From the NCBI GenBank assembly GCA_019828595.1, contig JAHQRK010000024.1, positions 1,100,831-1,164,830 of the forward strand: 64,000 bases of DNA. The letters run 5' to 3'. Under the pieces are notes generated by a model. That model was not told where the DNA came from. It did no database searches and saw only the letters and a list, made by a program, of their open reading frames with translations. A program made the position numbers and the translations under genes. Below are positions 17,646-29,122 of this stretch, piece after piece. This DNA is from Aphanomyces cochlioides. Taxonomy: Eukaryota; Oomycota; Saprolegniomycetes; Saprolegniales; Verrucalvaceae. The number at the start of each line of letters is the position of its first letter. The stretch's first letter is position 1.

Positions 17646-18125
17646 CCCGTCAATAGATCCGCGACGACCCAGGCGTGAATACACACTCGCAGCGCTATGT
17701 AGCGAGGGGAATGTATCGTTTTGGTTTCGTCGTCGTCTGTGTCCAAGGCAAAGCCGACGTTGGACAGAGAGATCCTCATGGTTTGGCGAAATCTTTCAAG
17801 AAAGTACAATATTACAGAGCGACCTACCCACTCCAGAGCGATGTAAGTATGGAGAGGCATTGATCTCGCCTTTTAACTTCCGTCAGCTTTGTACGAAAGC
17901 GTCACGAAGACGCTGCGCAGATTCGACGTCGTCTTCATGGCACCTTGCTAAAAAGAACACAAATCCGGATAAAACATTTTATCCGGATTCTACATCCCAA
18001 TGCACAAGCTGTTGCCTTGAAAAATGGAGCATACATGGACGTCAAGATGCGTAAGCCGCGCGATGAGTACGTTGATATCATATTGTGTATGACATAGGGT
18101 TGAGAAACTTCGACATGTACAGACC
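17646..18125. other. Unassigned stretch with a 13-bp palindrome
   Basis: No recognised gene. At 17962-17989 two perfect 13-bp arms (AATCCGGATAAAA and its complement) flank a 2-nt spacer. The plus strand between 17,990 and 18,100 has an open segment (VALKNGAYMDVKMRKPRDEY) that may be the tail of a lost gene. Confidence 0.4.
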
Positions 18126-21100
18126 TTGTCAAGCCACGATGTGTTCAAAATGACGCTGAATGCACTTTTGTGGGCGGTCGCGCGTGGTGTGATTCCACAG
18201 AACGATGTGCTGAATGCACTCATGGAAGCCAACGTTGGAGAAAATGAAAAAGCGGGTGAAACTTTGGCAGATGTGCTGTGGGTCGTCTCAAATCAAGCCG
18301 AGCGTGTGCGTGATGACGGAAGTGAACAAGAATGAACCAACGTGTGTCCACTGGTTGCTGACGTTGCAGCGAAGAAATTGGTATCGCTTTCGACACTCAA
18401 AATGTGTCTTGGCATTAGAAACATTGCATGAAGCAGGCATTTCGTCAGAACCTATTGAAGCTATCAAGAAGAAAGTTGTCAGGCTGAATACTCGAAGCCT
18501 CTACACTCAAAACAAATTCAATCTACTCAAGGAAGAAAGCGAAGGTTTTTCCAAAGTTATGTGCTTGGTTCATTCAGAAATTACGTGGGAAAATCTCCAA
18601 GCTAGCAAGCAAAATCTCCTTGCCCTCATCGGTTCGATCATCCCCTTGTTTTATTTCGTCACACGTCGCTCGTATTATAGGTTTATTCGATCTAGACCCT
18701 AATCGTGTCTTGGACCTAGTCTTGGATGCATATGAAATGCATTATACGAACGACTGTTTCATGGAATTGCTCACAAAGTCGATGGGATTGTGCACGTTCT
18801 TGGCTTCAGAGCTCAATATTATTCGCGATACAACCTTGCAGCTCCTCGCTCGTTGTATCGGCTGACAGCCACACTCATTCAGAATGAGCTTCCCTCATTA
18901 GACCTGTTTTATCCTCATTTGTCTCCTAAGAAAGAAGATATTGTCGCTTCGGCTGACCAAGAGCGCTTGGATATGATCCAGGCTGCAAAGTCTTTTGGCA
19001 AAGTCAATCTAATTGCCAAGAAGGATGAAGATGACGCCGACTCTAGCAAAAAACCAAAAACTCAAGATTCAAACCAAGTGCATGGACTCATCATTGAAAT
19101 CGGATCCACCCAACAAGGCTTTGATCTGATTGAGTGGTTCATAGCTCGCAACGTTAACCCTCTTCAGTACCGCCCGTTGACTTTGCAAGTGTGTCGCTTT
19201 ATACACGAGCTTATTGATGCACTGGCGCAAAACATTTAAACCTTCTCGGTTCAGGATACGATATGGCACAACGCACATTGAATCAATTACTCGCATTCTT
19301 GAATGCGGCAGCGAAGCCTTCATCATATATTGAATCTTTACCATCATTGACTCAACTAATTAATGAGTATCACCTCCCTGATGAAGTGGCCACTTTTGGC
19401 TCGACCAGCGATGCGAGTCCACGACCCCCTTCTCCGTTGAGGTAAAAACGGTCTGTTATGTGGGTTTTAATTTATATGTTTAGTGACGAGAAGCGTGCAA
19501 TCAGGGGGAAGTGGTGCCATGTCGAACGTCGACCCCGGCAGTGGTATATGAACAGCAACTCCTGCTTGCAAGACGTTGAAGGTGCATTTGATTCTTCGAC
19601 TCAAAATCCGTTTCTGGGTATGAAGAAAAAATTGTTTACAACGTTTTGGGGACTTTATTTGTACGATATTTACGTGCCCCACGGTCAATATGACTCTGAA
19701 ATTCAAAAAGCCAAAAACGAAATGAAGGAAGCAAGCGGACCAACAGGGGTACGTCCAGTGATAAAAGAGGCCTTCGATAAATTACATGCTTTTGCTAGGG
19801 AGCTATCAACAGCGATCGCAAGAAAGCTAAAGACCGCCTTATGTCAGTCGTCGACAATCTTGTGAACGAAAAGAAAGACCAAGTGGCACATCGCAAAGCT
19901 GTGTTTGCGCGTCTGGAAGAATACAAAGAAAAGTTTTTTGGACCCGAGAAAGAGTCCACAGTGTCGGAACTCCTTCAAAAGTGCATCATTCCTCGGTCAC
20001 TGCTCTCACCTGAAGATGCCCTCTATTGCGCCAAATTTATGCATAATTTACACCCGATTGGAGTGCCGAAGTTGAACACGCTTCAATATTATCAAAACGT
20101 GACGCTCAATTTGTCTGGACTCGTTCTCTGCACGACTGAACTGGAAGCGTCAAACTTTGGTATTTTCTTTCGTGAGACACATGTGCATCTCAGTCAGTGG
20201 TATCAATACGAAGAAGAATACAAAGCTCATGGAAAAAAGGCTGGATTCAGTGTCTCGTTGACGGATCCAACCAATGTCTTGTCCTACACCAAGTACAATA
20301 ATTTGTACATACGGTGGCAAAATCACCAGTAAAAAGCGTCCTTGCCGCTGGAGACTACATCCGAAACTCCTTGGTGCTTTTGACAAAGATCATCGACGTG
20401 TTTCCGACAACACGCACAACGTCCGACAAGTTATATACTTTGGTGGAAGCGTTGATGAAGAATGAACGCAAGTACTTGAAGCTCATGACTACGTGTTATT
20501 CCGCATTACAGTGTACTCGTACGCCGCATGAACTCATTCGAAGAAAAACCGACCCCAACACCGAGTGAATCCCCCGCAACGACTAGTGTCAAGAGTGAAC
20601 GTGAACGCTCTCGAGATCGAAAAGACGCCAAATCCGAGCGTGTCAAGAAAGAAGAAACTCCTCAACGGGATGTAAAACGCGAACGTGGACGCTCCCGAGA
20701 CAAGAAGGAAGCTCCGAAGAAGCAGACGAGGGACCAGCCGCCGAGAGAACGATCTCGAGAAAAATCAGACGGCAATAAGCGCACGATTCCCGCGTTGCAG
20801 CGCGAACAAAACAAGAAGCGTGAGCGAGATCCTGAGAATGACAACTCATCCAAGCATCGCAAAATCACCGCTACTAACGAGATTGCCGAGAAGAGCGAGC
20901 GAAGAATCCATGAGGAACAGAAGAAGCGACAAGACCAGAGACAACGAAGTGAACGTGGTGAACCGAGGGGAGATTCAAGTGTCGAACCTCGAGGAGAACC
21001 AAGGAAACATCGCGCGATCAACGAGAAGCTCGAGGTGAACGTAGAGGCTCGATATATGAACTCCCGAAATAATGGAGATGGAAGAGGGGATGGAAGAAGC

Positions 21101-21136
21101 AATGGACCACGAGACCGTCAAGAGCGCATGCGGTAA
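18126..21136 (+). pseudogene. THOC2: THO complex subunit 2 (THOC2/Tho2) gene, internally deleted and frameshifted
   Basis: THOC2 is the large scaffold of the THO mRNA-export complex in the nucleus. Plus-strand frames give, in family order, ALLWAVARGVIPQNDV (18,160), LIGSIIPL and FDLDPNRVLDLVLDAYE (18,620-18,740), LGFRAQYYS (18,795), DLFYPHLSPKK (18,905), a helix with RFIHELID (19,200), the YIESLPSLTQLINEYHLPDE block (19,330), FTTFWGLYLYDIYVPH (19,640), CIIPRSLLSPEDALYCAKF (19,990), and an Arg/Ser/Lys/Glu-rich tail to 21,136. The central part present in the 34.2-35.6 kb copy is missing around 19,220-19,260. A GT-AG intron is plausible at about 19,444-19,483. Several frame changes elsewhere look like damage. 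Confidence 0.78.
20565..20802 (+). repeat. THOC2 tail segment copied in inverted orientation at 24.69-24.93 kb
   Basis: The Arg/Ser-rich tail region is nearly identical to the reverse complement of about 24,692-24,930. Confidence 0.85.
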
Positions 21137-22525
21137 GACAAGGACATTGTAACGATGGGTTTGATATATTTTTATTAGGGACCGCCGCGACAGTGGACGC
21201 TATTGACGGTAGTAGTTTTTTGTACTATAGTCTTTTAAAAGCGCGATGATGCTGTACGATCGAGTGGGTCGCCATTGTCGGGGGTGGGAGTGTGGACTTT
21301 CGTTCTTTGTGAGAACGAATGCTTTGCGACGAGCTTGACTTTCTCTGCTGGGTCAATCATAGTTGCATCTGTGGTGAACTGAGGGGAGATTCAAGGGGGG
21401 ACGAACGACATTCCGCTCGGCACGTTGTTTGGCCTCGTTGGTTGCCTGCACTTCTCGTTTGGCTTCTCAAACGCCTAGAATCTCAGCTGTGAGGACAGTA
21501 TGAGGAAGATGAGAAGTGAGTTAGATTAGCCAGCTTAAAGTTAAAACTATAAACAATACCGTATAGTTTTCGATATACACTCGGCACGGCTACGGAATAA
21601 TCGTTGAGGGCCGTACACTCCCTGAGAACACACGTGCCTCTGGCCAATCTCACTTTAGTCAGACGGTGTCGTTAGCGTTGGACACGCTTCAGCCGAATGC
21701 GACCGACGGACTGGGGTCCATAAAGGAAAAGACGGGATACGTCGCGGCCTGGGCAAAGGTCACACCAAAGACGAGCGACGCGAGACAAAAGACTGGCCAA
21801 TACGATAAACTGTGCGGGTTCACTGGGGAAGAGCAGCAAGGGTATCGTTGTCGAGGAGGCGCGATCCCCACGGTCGAGTTGCATTATCGTCTTGAGACTG
21901 GTAATATTGCTCTGACGGCGCCGTGCCGGTGTTCTGGGTCATGCGGTACGCTGTTGGAACCTTGAAATCTCGAAACTGCGGCTGTCAGGTTTGCTGCGAA
22001 CGTGGTCGTCCCTATCGAACTACTGCCTAGATAGGCCCGCCAAATACACCGCACTTTCGTTCCCAAGTCGTTGCCACGCCCATGCCCTTTGATACCCTCC
22101 ATTGCTGTCCCGAACAATGTATCACAGGTAGCAAGACTCGCCACCTTGTGGCGCTACAGGAACCTTACGGTGCCCTATCATGTTCAAGTTAGACCAGCTC
22201 AAAGCCACTCATTTAGAGTCTTCAAGACCGATGGAATCTTCTGCAGGGGGAGGACTCTATGGACTCGCTTTGCCAGAACTCTCGTGTCTCTAATCTCGTT
22301 ACACCATGAATAGTTCGCCAACAGAAGAATGTCGTCTCCAATGCAATATGGCATGCGATGAAAGTGAAATCTAGTTTGAAGAAGCAGGCATTCTATGAGT
22401 AGTACAAGCATCTCTCTCATGCTTCCTCTCGCAAGAGATGGTGTTGATCGTCTCTTGATTTTGTACTCCTAATCCATCGAGGTTCAAAATGTCTTCTTTT
22501 GTTTGTCAGCGTGATGGTTTCATGG
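21137..22525. other. Repeat-containing stretch, no recognised gene
   Basis: Open frames here are short and lack family motifs. About 21,690-21,850 recurs with small changes at about 23,905-24,055 (direct repeat, starting at the CAGCCGAATGCGACCGACGG core). Confidence 0.45.
21690..21850. repeat. Direct repeat, copy 1 of 2
   Basis: Shares the core CAGCCGAATGCGACCGACGG, the following GGGTCCATAAAGGAAAAGAC and CACACCAAAGACGAGCGACG with 23,905-24,055. Confidence 0.8.
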
Positions 22526-22529
22526 CACT

Positions 22530-23060
22530 GACCACCATTCCTACTCTGCAAAAATGTGGAACTTCCTCAAACGTGCAGAGTAGGAATGTGTGTGCGACAT
22601 ACGATAGCCATAGCCATATTCCATGATGTGACCGCCGACGCTTGACACTCGAAAAGTCACTCATGGAATTGAGAAGGAATGCGATCAAAGCTGCCAAGTG
22701 TTTGCTCCAAGTCATGCAGAGCATGGAACACACCACAGTGAGAACTAATGTGAAAGTCACCATCACTCCTACTCTGCAAAAATGTGGAACTTCCTCAAAC
22801 GTGCAGAGTAGGAATGTGTGTGCGACATACGATAGCCATAGCCATATTCCATGATGTGACCGCCGACGCTTGACACTCGAAAAGTCACTCATGGAATTGA
22901 GAAGGAATGCGATCAAAGCTGCCAAGTGTTTGCTCCAAGTCATGCAGAGCATGGAACACACCACAGTGAGAACTAATGTGAAAGTCACCATCACTCCTAC
23001 TCTGCAAAAATGTGGAACTTCCTCAAACGTGCAGAGTAGGAATGTGTGTGCGACATTCCC
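22530..23060. repeat. 228-bp tandem repeat, about 2.3 units
   Basis: Near-identical units recur with a 228-bp period (for example the TGACACTCGAAAAGTCACTC core at about 22,643 and 22,871). 228 is 76 codons, so a minus-strand frame stays open through the array as a 76-residue protein repeat starting VAHTFLLCTFEE. Each unit holds a CTACTCTGC...GCAGAGTAG inverted repeat, 14 bp per arm in the first unit. A degenerate part of the unit reappears at 23,360-23,530. Confidence 0.88.
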
Positions 23061-23069
23061 AACTGGACT

Positions 23070-24180
23070 TGTGTCCCTCGACAAAGGCGCGTTGGTCAGG
23101 ATGGGCCGGGTTGACGATCTTGGCAATGACATCATAGACAGCCGCGGTTCCCGCGATGTGTAGACAAACCAGTGTCGCTTTGAGTGGTGGTGGTTGTGTG
23201 CCTGACAAGGTCCAAGGGGGACGAAGGATCGTCGATGGGGAGTGGCTCGTGGAAGCCGACGGCGCGCATGGTGTGGGGGATAGCTGAAGACATGGTGTGT
23301 TGCTGACTTGGACTGCGGTCGGCGTCCCCTTCATGTTGGACCAACGCAAGTTTTCGCTGTGAAAGTCACCATCACTCCTACTCTGCAAAAATTCGTGCAG
23401 AGTTCAAGTTCCGGAACTGCAGCGTGACATACGATAGCCATACGAGAGGGCTCCATGGTGTGACACTCTGATACCGCCGACGCAGTCCGCTTGACACTCG
23501 AAAAGTCACTCGTCGAACTTCCACAAACGTGCAGAGATATGAGATCAATTGCGTCTGTGTGTATTGGAGTGTGTTTATATCTATCTCTACACAGGGAGTT
23601 CACTCCATTGTGTGTCGCCATTCATGCCTCATGGAGCGCACTGGCCATACCTTCGCTCGGACAAACCCACGTACAACAACCGTCTGTAAACGCCCCTCCG
23701 GTTCGTTTCCGCACTTGATTCCGCAACGTGCGTGTCAGTGTGAGCAGCACACACTGGAAACCATGGGCACAACCAGCATCATGACCGACGCTGTTGCATA
23801 CTGGCGCTCTATGCCCACATCTTCGTGTGTCCCGAGGTACCGCAGGAGGCACAGGACAACGAACACAGGAAGTGGTGAGAGAACTGGACCGTTGGCCGTC
23901 AGGCCACAGCCGAATGCGACCGACGGAGTGGGGTCCATAAAGGAAAAGACGGGATACGTCACGGCCTGGGCAAAGGTCACACCAAAGACGAGCGACGCGA
24001 GATAAAAAACTGGCCAATACGAGCGCCCGACAAACTGCGCGGGTTCACTGGGGAACTACTGTCCATATCAAGTATGTGTAATGGATCGCACGCCTCTTGA
24101 AGCCAAAGCTGAGGAACGCAAGCTCTCAAGACCGTTTGGGGAAGACTTGCTCCATCATCCTCCCTCATCCCCCGGCGATT
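23070..24180. other. Repeat-derived stretch, no recognised gene
   Basis: Contains a degenerate copy of the 228-bp unit (23,360-23,530) and the second copy of the 21.7-kb direct repeat (23,905-24,055). No protein family recognised. Confidence 0.4.
23905..24055. repeat. Direct repeat, copy 2 of 2
   Basis: Copy of 21,690-21,850 with a few substitutions and a short insertion near 24,022. Confidence 0.8.
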
Positions 24181-24189
24181 CTACAGTGC

Positions 24190-24440
24190 TCTACGAAGGA
24201 CTCATCACAAACCTTTTTGCAGTTCACCGAGGAATCCTGTACACGGCAGACAACGATGTATTCCTTGGAAGTACGCGTCAACTTGTTATTGATGCATGCC
24301 GTCGGCTTGGAGTTCAATTTCGGCTTGAACCAGAGGATGCAACCACCTGGGATGGCGCTTTCGTTACAAGTAGGCATCTCCTTGTCATTCATCATCTCAC
24401 AACATCTATGTGTCCTAGGCGTGGTCACGTTGATTGTTCC
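24190..24440 (+). repeat. Second copy of the 17.5-kb segment
   Basis: Encodes LFAVHRGILYTADNDVFLGS and LVIDACRRLGVQF, matching the minus strand at 17,510-17,645 and continuing with a DATTWDGAF / DASTWDGAI pair. It is a duplicated exon-like piece without the rest of the gene. Confidence 0.6.
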
Positions 24441-24691
24441 CATCCATGCGCATTATACTGACGATGGCACTTGCACTCCGATTGCTTCTACTTTGTGGCC
24501 GCTCCTGGATCAACTTCGAGAAGAAATTTGTTTGGGGGGGGGGTTGAACGATGAGATGAAAGAAGGCACACAACATATACATTGTGAATATAACTTGACG
24601 TCAACGAAACGCTATGCGCTCCTTGTCGGTGGCTGTAATGCGATATTAATCTCTCGGAGCTTAAAACTGACGCTTCAAATTGGCTTCAGTC

Positions 24692-24930
24692 TGCAACACG
24701 GGATTCGTGCGCTTATTGCCGTCTGATTTTTCTCGAGATCGTTCTCTCGGCGGCTGGTCCCTCGTCTGCTTCTTCGGAGCTTCCTTCTTGTCTCGGGAGC
24801 GTCCACGTTCGCGTTTTACATCCCGTTGAGGAGTTTCTTCTTTCTTGACACGCTCGGATTTGGCGTCTTTTCGATCTCGAGAGCGTTCACGTTCACTCTT
24901 GACACTAGTCGTTGCGGGGGATTCACTCGC
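24692..24930 (-). pseudogene. Orphan THOC2 tail fragment
   Basis: Minus-strand copy of the Arg/Ser/Lys/Glu-rich THOC2 tail at 20,565-20,802, nearly identical over its length. It ends at a joint with the NLP fragment at about 24,930-24,938. Confidence 0.85.
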
Positions 24931-24935
24931 GTCAA

Positions 24936-25431
24936 CAGTGGTGGCTCTAACTATTGCGGTCATTTGTACGCCTGCTATTTCCTCAAGGATAAACTCTTCC
25001 CGCTCATTGAAAGCGGCCATCGTCATGATTTGGAGCAAGTGGTCGTCTGGACAATCAATGGAGTTGTCACGCATGGCTCATACAGCAAGCATGGCGGCAT
25101 GGTGACCGCTCCGGAGAATGAAATTCCAAAGCAAGATGGTCATTTGAAGTTTGTCTACCACAAAGATAGCGCCAGTACGCGATGTTTTCGCTTTGCCAAG
25201 ACGGACGAAGTGGCTGAAAACCCCATGGGAACCTTCGTCCTCCCTACAGTCGCGAGCTGGTACACCATGAAGGGCGATGGCCTTGACAATGCGAACCTCC
25301 GGAACAAACTCAACACGTATGACTACGGTTCAGCCTCTCTTCCCACCAAAGATGGAGTGTTTCTGTCCAATTTGAACAAGTTTAAACCCTCAACGTTCCC
25401 AGGATTTGCAATGTTGAGTATATTTGTGTGA
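24936..25431 (+). pseudogene. NLP (necrosis-inducing, NPP1-type) gene, 5' part missing
   Basis: The frame carries the C-terminal two thirds of an NLP cytolysin: SGGSNYCGHLYACYF, the hallmark GHRHD-E heptapeptide region (here GHRHDLE followed by QVVVW), then a long intact C-terminal part to the stop at 25,431. Signal peptide and N-terminal region are absent: upstream is an inverted THOC2 tail. The open frame extends back through the joint, so no proper start exists for it. In oomycetes and other plant-associated microbes NLPs are secreted and act on plant membranes; without its N-terminus this copy should be non-functional. Confidence 0.85.
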
Positions 25432-27010
25432 GCGATACTGCAATATCAACGTGGATCATTTTCAATGTCGACGTATGAACTATCCGAGGTGTATTGCTCA
25501 CGGCGCAGTAATGCTTTCTAATGCTCGTGGTGATGTATGCCTACATGCCACTTGAATTCTTCAAATGAGTCGAAATGGAGATGCCAAAATATTGAAAATC
25601 GATCAATGCTATTTTTTCATCTTTATGACATTGTTTTGAGCACACAACGTCTAGCTTTGCGAGACGAGTAAACTGCGAACATATTTGATTGCTGCTTGGA
25701 AATGATTTCCAGACAAGCTCGTCCGTAATTGTTTGATAAGTGGCTTGAGGAATACTAGTACCTCATCAGCTCATTTCGGCCGAATGTATTTAGGAGCAAC
25801 CTACTTTGACGGCTATGAATCGAATCTTGTTGCAAAAACAGGGTTGCCATGGACACCAACTGTACTGTACAAAAGTTCTGATATGACCAGGGTGCCAACT
25901 GGTCTTGCAAGCTATGTGGCCATTCATTCTCCGCCATCGATCACTGCGTAGTTTCCATCTAAGCTGGTGACAGCTCGTACAAGTATTCGACGTCACATTA
26001 CCCTGTCAATAAGCAATAGATGTCAATAATTGACGTGGAAAGGCATTCGTTTGCTGGATGCAGAACTACACTTCGAGGAAGCTGTCGAAAGGTGATTCTG
26101 ATGCATACCGCGCCGCAACTGGATAATGAGGGGAATCTGTTCGGATATCATTTTTCAAATGACCGTTCGGCAGTGCGCACATCTGCAGTCAAAGCATAGG
26201 AGTCCTGTTATCTACTGGTACTTCTGGCGAGGTATACAAGCTTCATAAGTGCTCATAGTTGGTAGATTGGGTCGCAGTAAACTGGAATGGAGTCTAACGT
26301 TTCTCGAAATTTATATCTTTTGATGATAAATATATCCACTACTATTGAATAATAGAGGTAATCATTCAATCGAGAGTTCTACATTGATGAGAGATGCACA
26401 ATGAGTCAGGTCACAAGCGAGCCAAAGACAGGGCTCTTTGTTCATCAAAGTCAACTCTTGGATGGCATTTCAAAGCCATAGATCGACGACTGCTGGGCTA
26501 ACTTCTTGTCAATCAAATACTTGTCAAACATAATAATATCCTCGAACTTACTGACACCATTGAACCCAATAACTCTTCATCTTCTTCCTTGCCCTTGCAA
26601 CACCGGCGTCATTCAACATCCGTTGAATATCCATCCTCCAAAGTTTCATTGCTCGTGGAAAAGATCAATATTGTACACTCTCTCTGAGTTCACTGTACCT
26701 CACCAATACGCAAAGCGAGCGAATTACACAATCAGCTTAACATTGACAGCACAAATCCAAATTGGGTTTGAAAGGACAATATAACAAAAAATGCACATAA
26801 ACTAGAGAGCTCGATTTTTTTGTCAAAAGCTTCAAAACAAAGACTGCAGTCTGGATATTTCACGATCTGATTTCCCAAGTCCTATATGCACAATCCAAGT
26901 TGAACTCTGAAATGTGGCCATCCATCTGATTTCCAAAGTCCTATTCATGCTTGTCACAATTTTGAAGTAATTGGCGCTCCATTTGTCAATATCAACCCCA
27001 GCACGCAAGC
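25432..27010. other. Intergenic stretch, no gene recognised
   Basis: About 1.6 kb of host-like composition with short unremarkable frames on both strands. I see no family motif. Confidence 0.4.
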
Positions 27011-27440
27011 ATGAAGACTTCCATTCTCGTCGCATTCGCCGCCGTCGCCAAAGTTGTGTCTGGCTTGGATCTTCCAAAATTGGATCAAGCCTTGCCATCG
27101 ACACGGACACCGATTGCTGCCTTCCAAGTGCTGCCATCAGTCGCACGGGTGAACAAAACGAAGGCTTGAAACCAACGGGCTCCATGACAGGATTGTGCCG
27201 CAACTCGGCCTTCTTGAACTATTCCAACTCGTACCATCGTTATGCATGTGTAACCAGCGGTGGCTCAAAGTATTGCGGCCACTTTTTTGCCTACTACTTC
27301 AACTCTTCCCTCTCGCTGAAAGCGGTCACCGCCACGACTTTGAGCAAGTTGTTGTCTGGACCATCAATGAAAAAGTCACCCACGGCACGTACAGCACGCA
27401 TGGAGACATGGTAACTGCTCCTGCATCTGAAATCCCCAAA
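27011..27440 (+). pseudogene. Second NLP gene: signal peptide present, frameshifted, 3' end lost
   Basis: An ATG at 27,011 starts a typical secretory signal (MKTSILVAFAAVA), so this copy has the natural start. The first frame ends at a TGA near 27,168; the conserved middle (TGSMTGLCRNSAFLNYSNS, SGGSKYCGHFFAYYF) is in a second frame and the hallmark GHRHDFE region in a third. The coding homology stops at about 27,440, where sequence switches to the dynein heavy-chain copy. At least two frameshifts and a 3' truncation make it a pseudogene. Confidence 0.85.
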
Positions 27441-28891
27441 CAAAACTCGTTGGATAACTAAGCGTAAACGCTCATGTTGTTCTCGGAATTCATGCAATTC
27501 CTTCATTCGTTCCTCAATAGCTAAATGGTCCAGTTGCATTTCGGCCAAAGATGATACTTTGTACTAGAGGTACCCCGCCGCTTACTCAAGTCTTTGACCA
27601 ACTCGTGGAATGCATGGTGTTGGCGATGCCATGTCAGTCATAATTCATGACATTGCTTAGCAATTTCACCGAATTGCTCGTATGATATTTGGATAAGGTT
27701 GTACGTGCAAAAAACAGTTGTCACTTGCATGGCCAAATCACTTGAAATCAACTCAACCAGCGAAAGCACGCGTAATAATTTGTATTCGTCAGTCAGGAGT
27801 ACTTTTTTCAGTTGAGTAAAGACTGAATTCAAGCCTTGAGTTATTTGAGGAATGTCCGTCGCCGACAAAATTGCATTCATGCTGAAGTCTTTCATCAAAT
27901 TCATAACGCTTGTCACAGTTTTTAGAGCATTGCCCATTCCGTGGTCTGCAGCAAAAGTGACTGTGACGAGATATCGCTTCGCTTGCTTTAAGATAGCAAG
28001 AGTAGTCTCAACCTCGGGAGACGTTAATTTTGACTGAGTGACGAGCAGTGCCCTGTGCAAATCACTCCAAAAGTTGATTTCTTGTGTAGCAGATCCACCA
28101 ATAGGTTCGTTGACCAAGGATGTTACTTTTTGAATTTCTTTGATCCAGCCATTCACACCGGCTTGAATATCGTTGAGAAAAGCAGTGTCGTTTAATCGTT
28201 CAGCAAAGCCAAGAGCATCGACGTCAATACTTCCGGTTTGCTTCGTGCTTCGCCAAGCATCAGCCGCTTGTTGAATATCGGGATGAATCTTCAAATCAAC
28301 TTCTGGGATTTCGATATTGTTTTGGAATTGCACCATTGCAACCTCCAATTCCTTCAGTCGTTTGCGTATAAGGGGCATGCGCTTGTTGTGCATTGGGCCA
28401 CCATCCTCCTCTTGTCCCTCTTGCGCTTGAAGCAATGGTGTGAACGAATGTTGCACAAACGTCACAAGTGTTGCAATATCTTCCGTGCCTAGCGTGACTA
28501 GTTGCAACTGGGAATTCAATGGAGCGCCTTGACTAAGCTTTTCGCGTGTTTTGAGTGTCTTGATGAGGCAGAAGGTCGGTACTTTCTGTCGCTTGGCTTT
28601 AGGTTTTTCTTTTTCGCCACTTTCGAGGGAAAGCTTAACCCCATTGCCACTGTCTCTACGGAGTACGCGCAAGACTCGCAATTGTGGCTCTTGGATGAGC
28701 TGACGAAGAATGTCGACATCAAGCCCCAATGCTTCTGCTTCAGCAGCGTAAAACGTTCTGTCGTCGCTTGACAACCGGGTCGACTTGCCAATCTGAAGGA
28801 AGGAGCAGCTGATGTCTAGAACTAGTTGGGCCAGAGAAGAGACTTCCATCTCCTTTTCCGTCGCCACGTTTCCTCCTTTGGCTTCATCCAT
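27440..28891 (-). pseudogene. DYNC1H1: Cytoplasmic dynein heavy chain, N-terminal fragment (copy 1)
   Basis: Minus-strand copy of the N-terminal tail region of the dynein heavy chain found whole at 46.4-52.2 kb. A 417-residue open part runs from the probable ATG at 28,889-28,891 (MDEAKGG) to a stop at 27,638; a further tail segment (HLAIEERMKELHEFREQHE) is in another frame at 27,460-27,548. It breaks off at 27,440 against an NLP pseudogene. Compared with copy 2 it has extra changes, including a premature stop after KQCHEL. Confidence 0.82.
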
Positions 28892-29122
28892 CTTGACGGG
28901 TAGTTTTTGCCTGTCGACTTTCAACCCCCCACAAGACAATGTGGGAATGCTCACAGATCGCCGGGAGATGCTACACCTTCTTTGGATGTACAGTACACCT
29001 TTTTACCTTCAAGTTCAGGGGATCGGAAGTTCAAGTGCTGTTATCACAATTTATCCGGAATATAGCGTCATCCGGATATTCCGAGGGAAGTGTGTACGAG
29101 GATATCTCCGATATCCCGTTAG

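Noticed and set aside
20662..21102. Minus-strand 146-codon Ser/Arg/Leu-rich frame
   Set aside because: It is the mirror of the low-complexity THOC2 tail; composition alone explains the open frame.
21160..21190. Possible telomere repeat near TTAGGG
   Set aside because: Only a single TTAGGG occurs, no array.
22530..23060. CRISPR-like array
   Set aside because: The 228-bp units are repeated whole, with no variable spacers, in a eukaryotic sequence.
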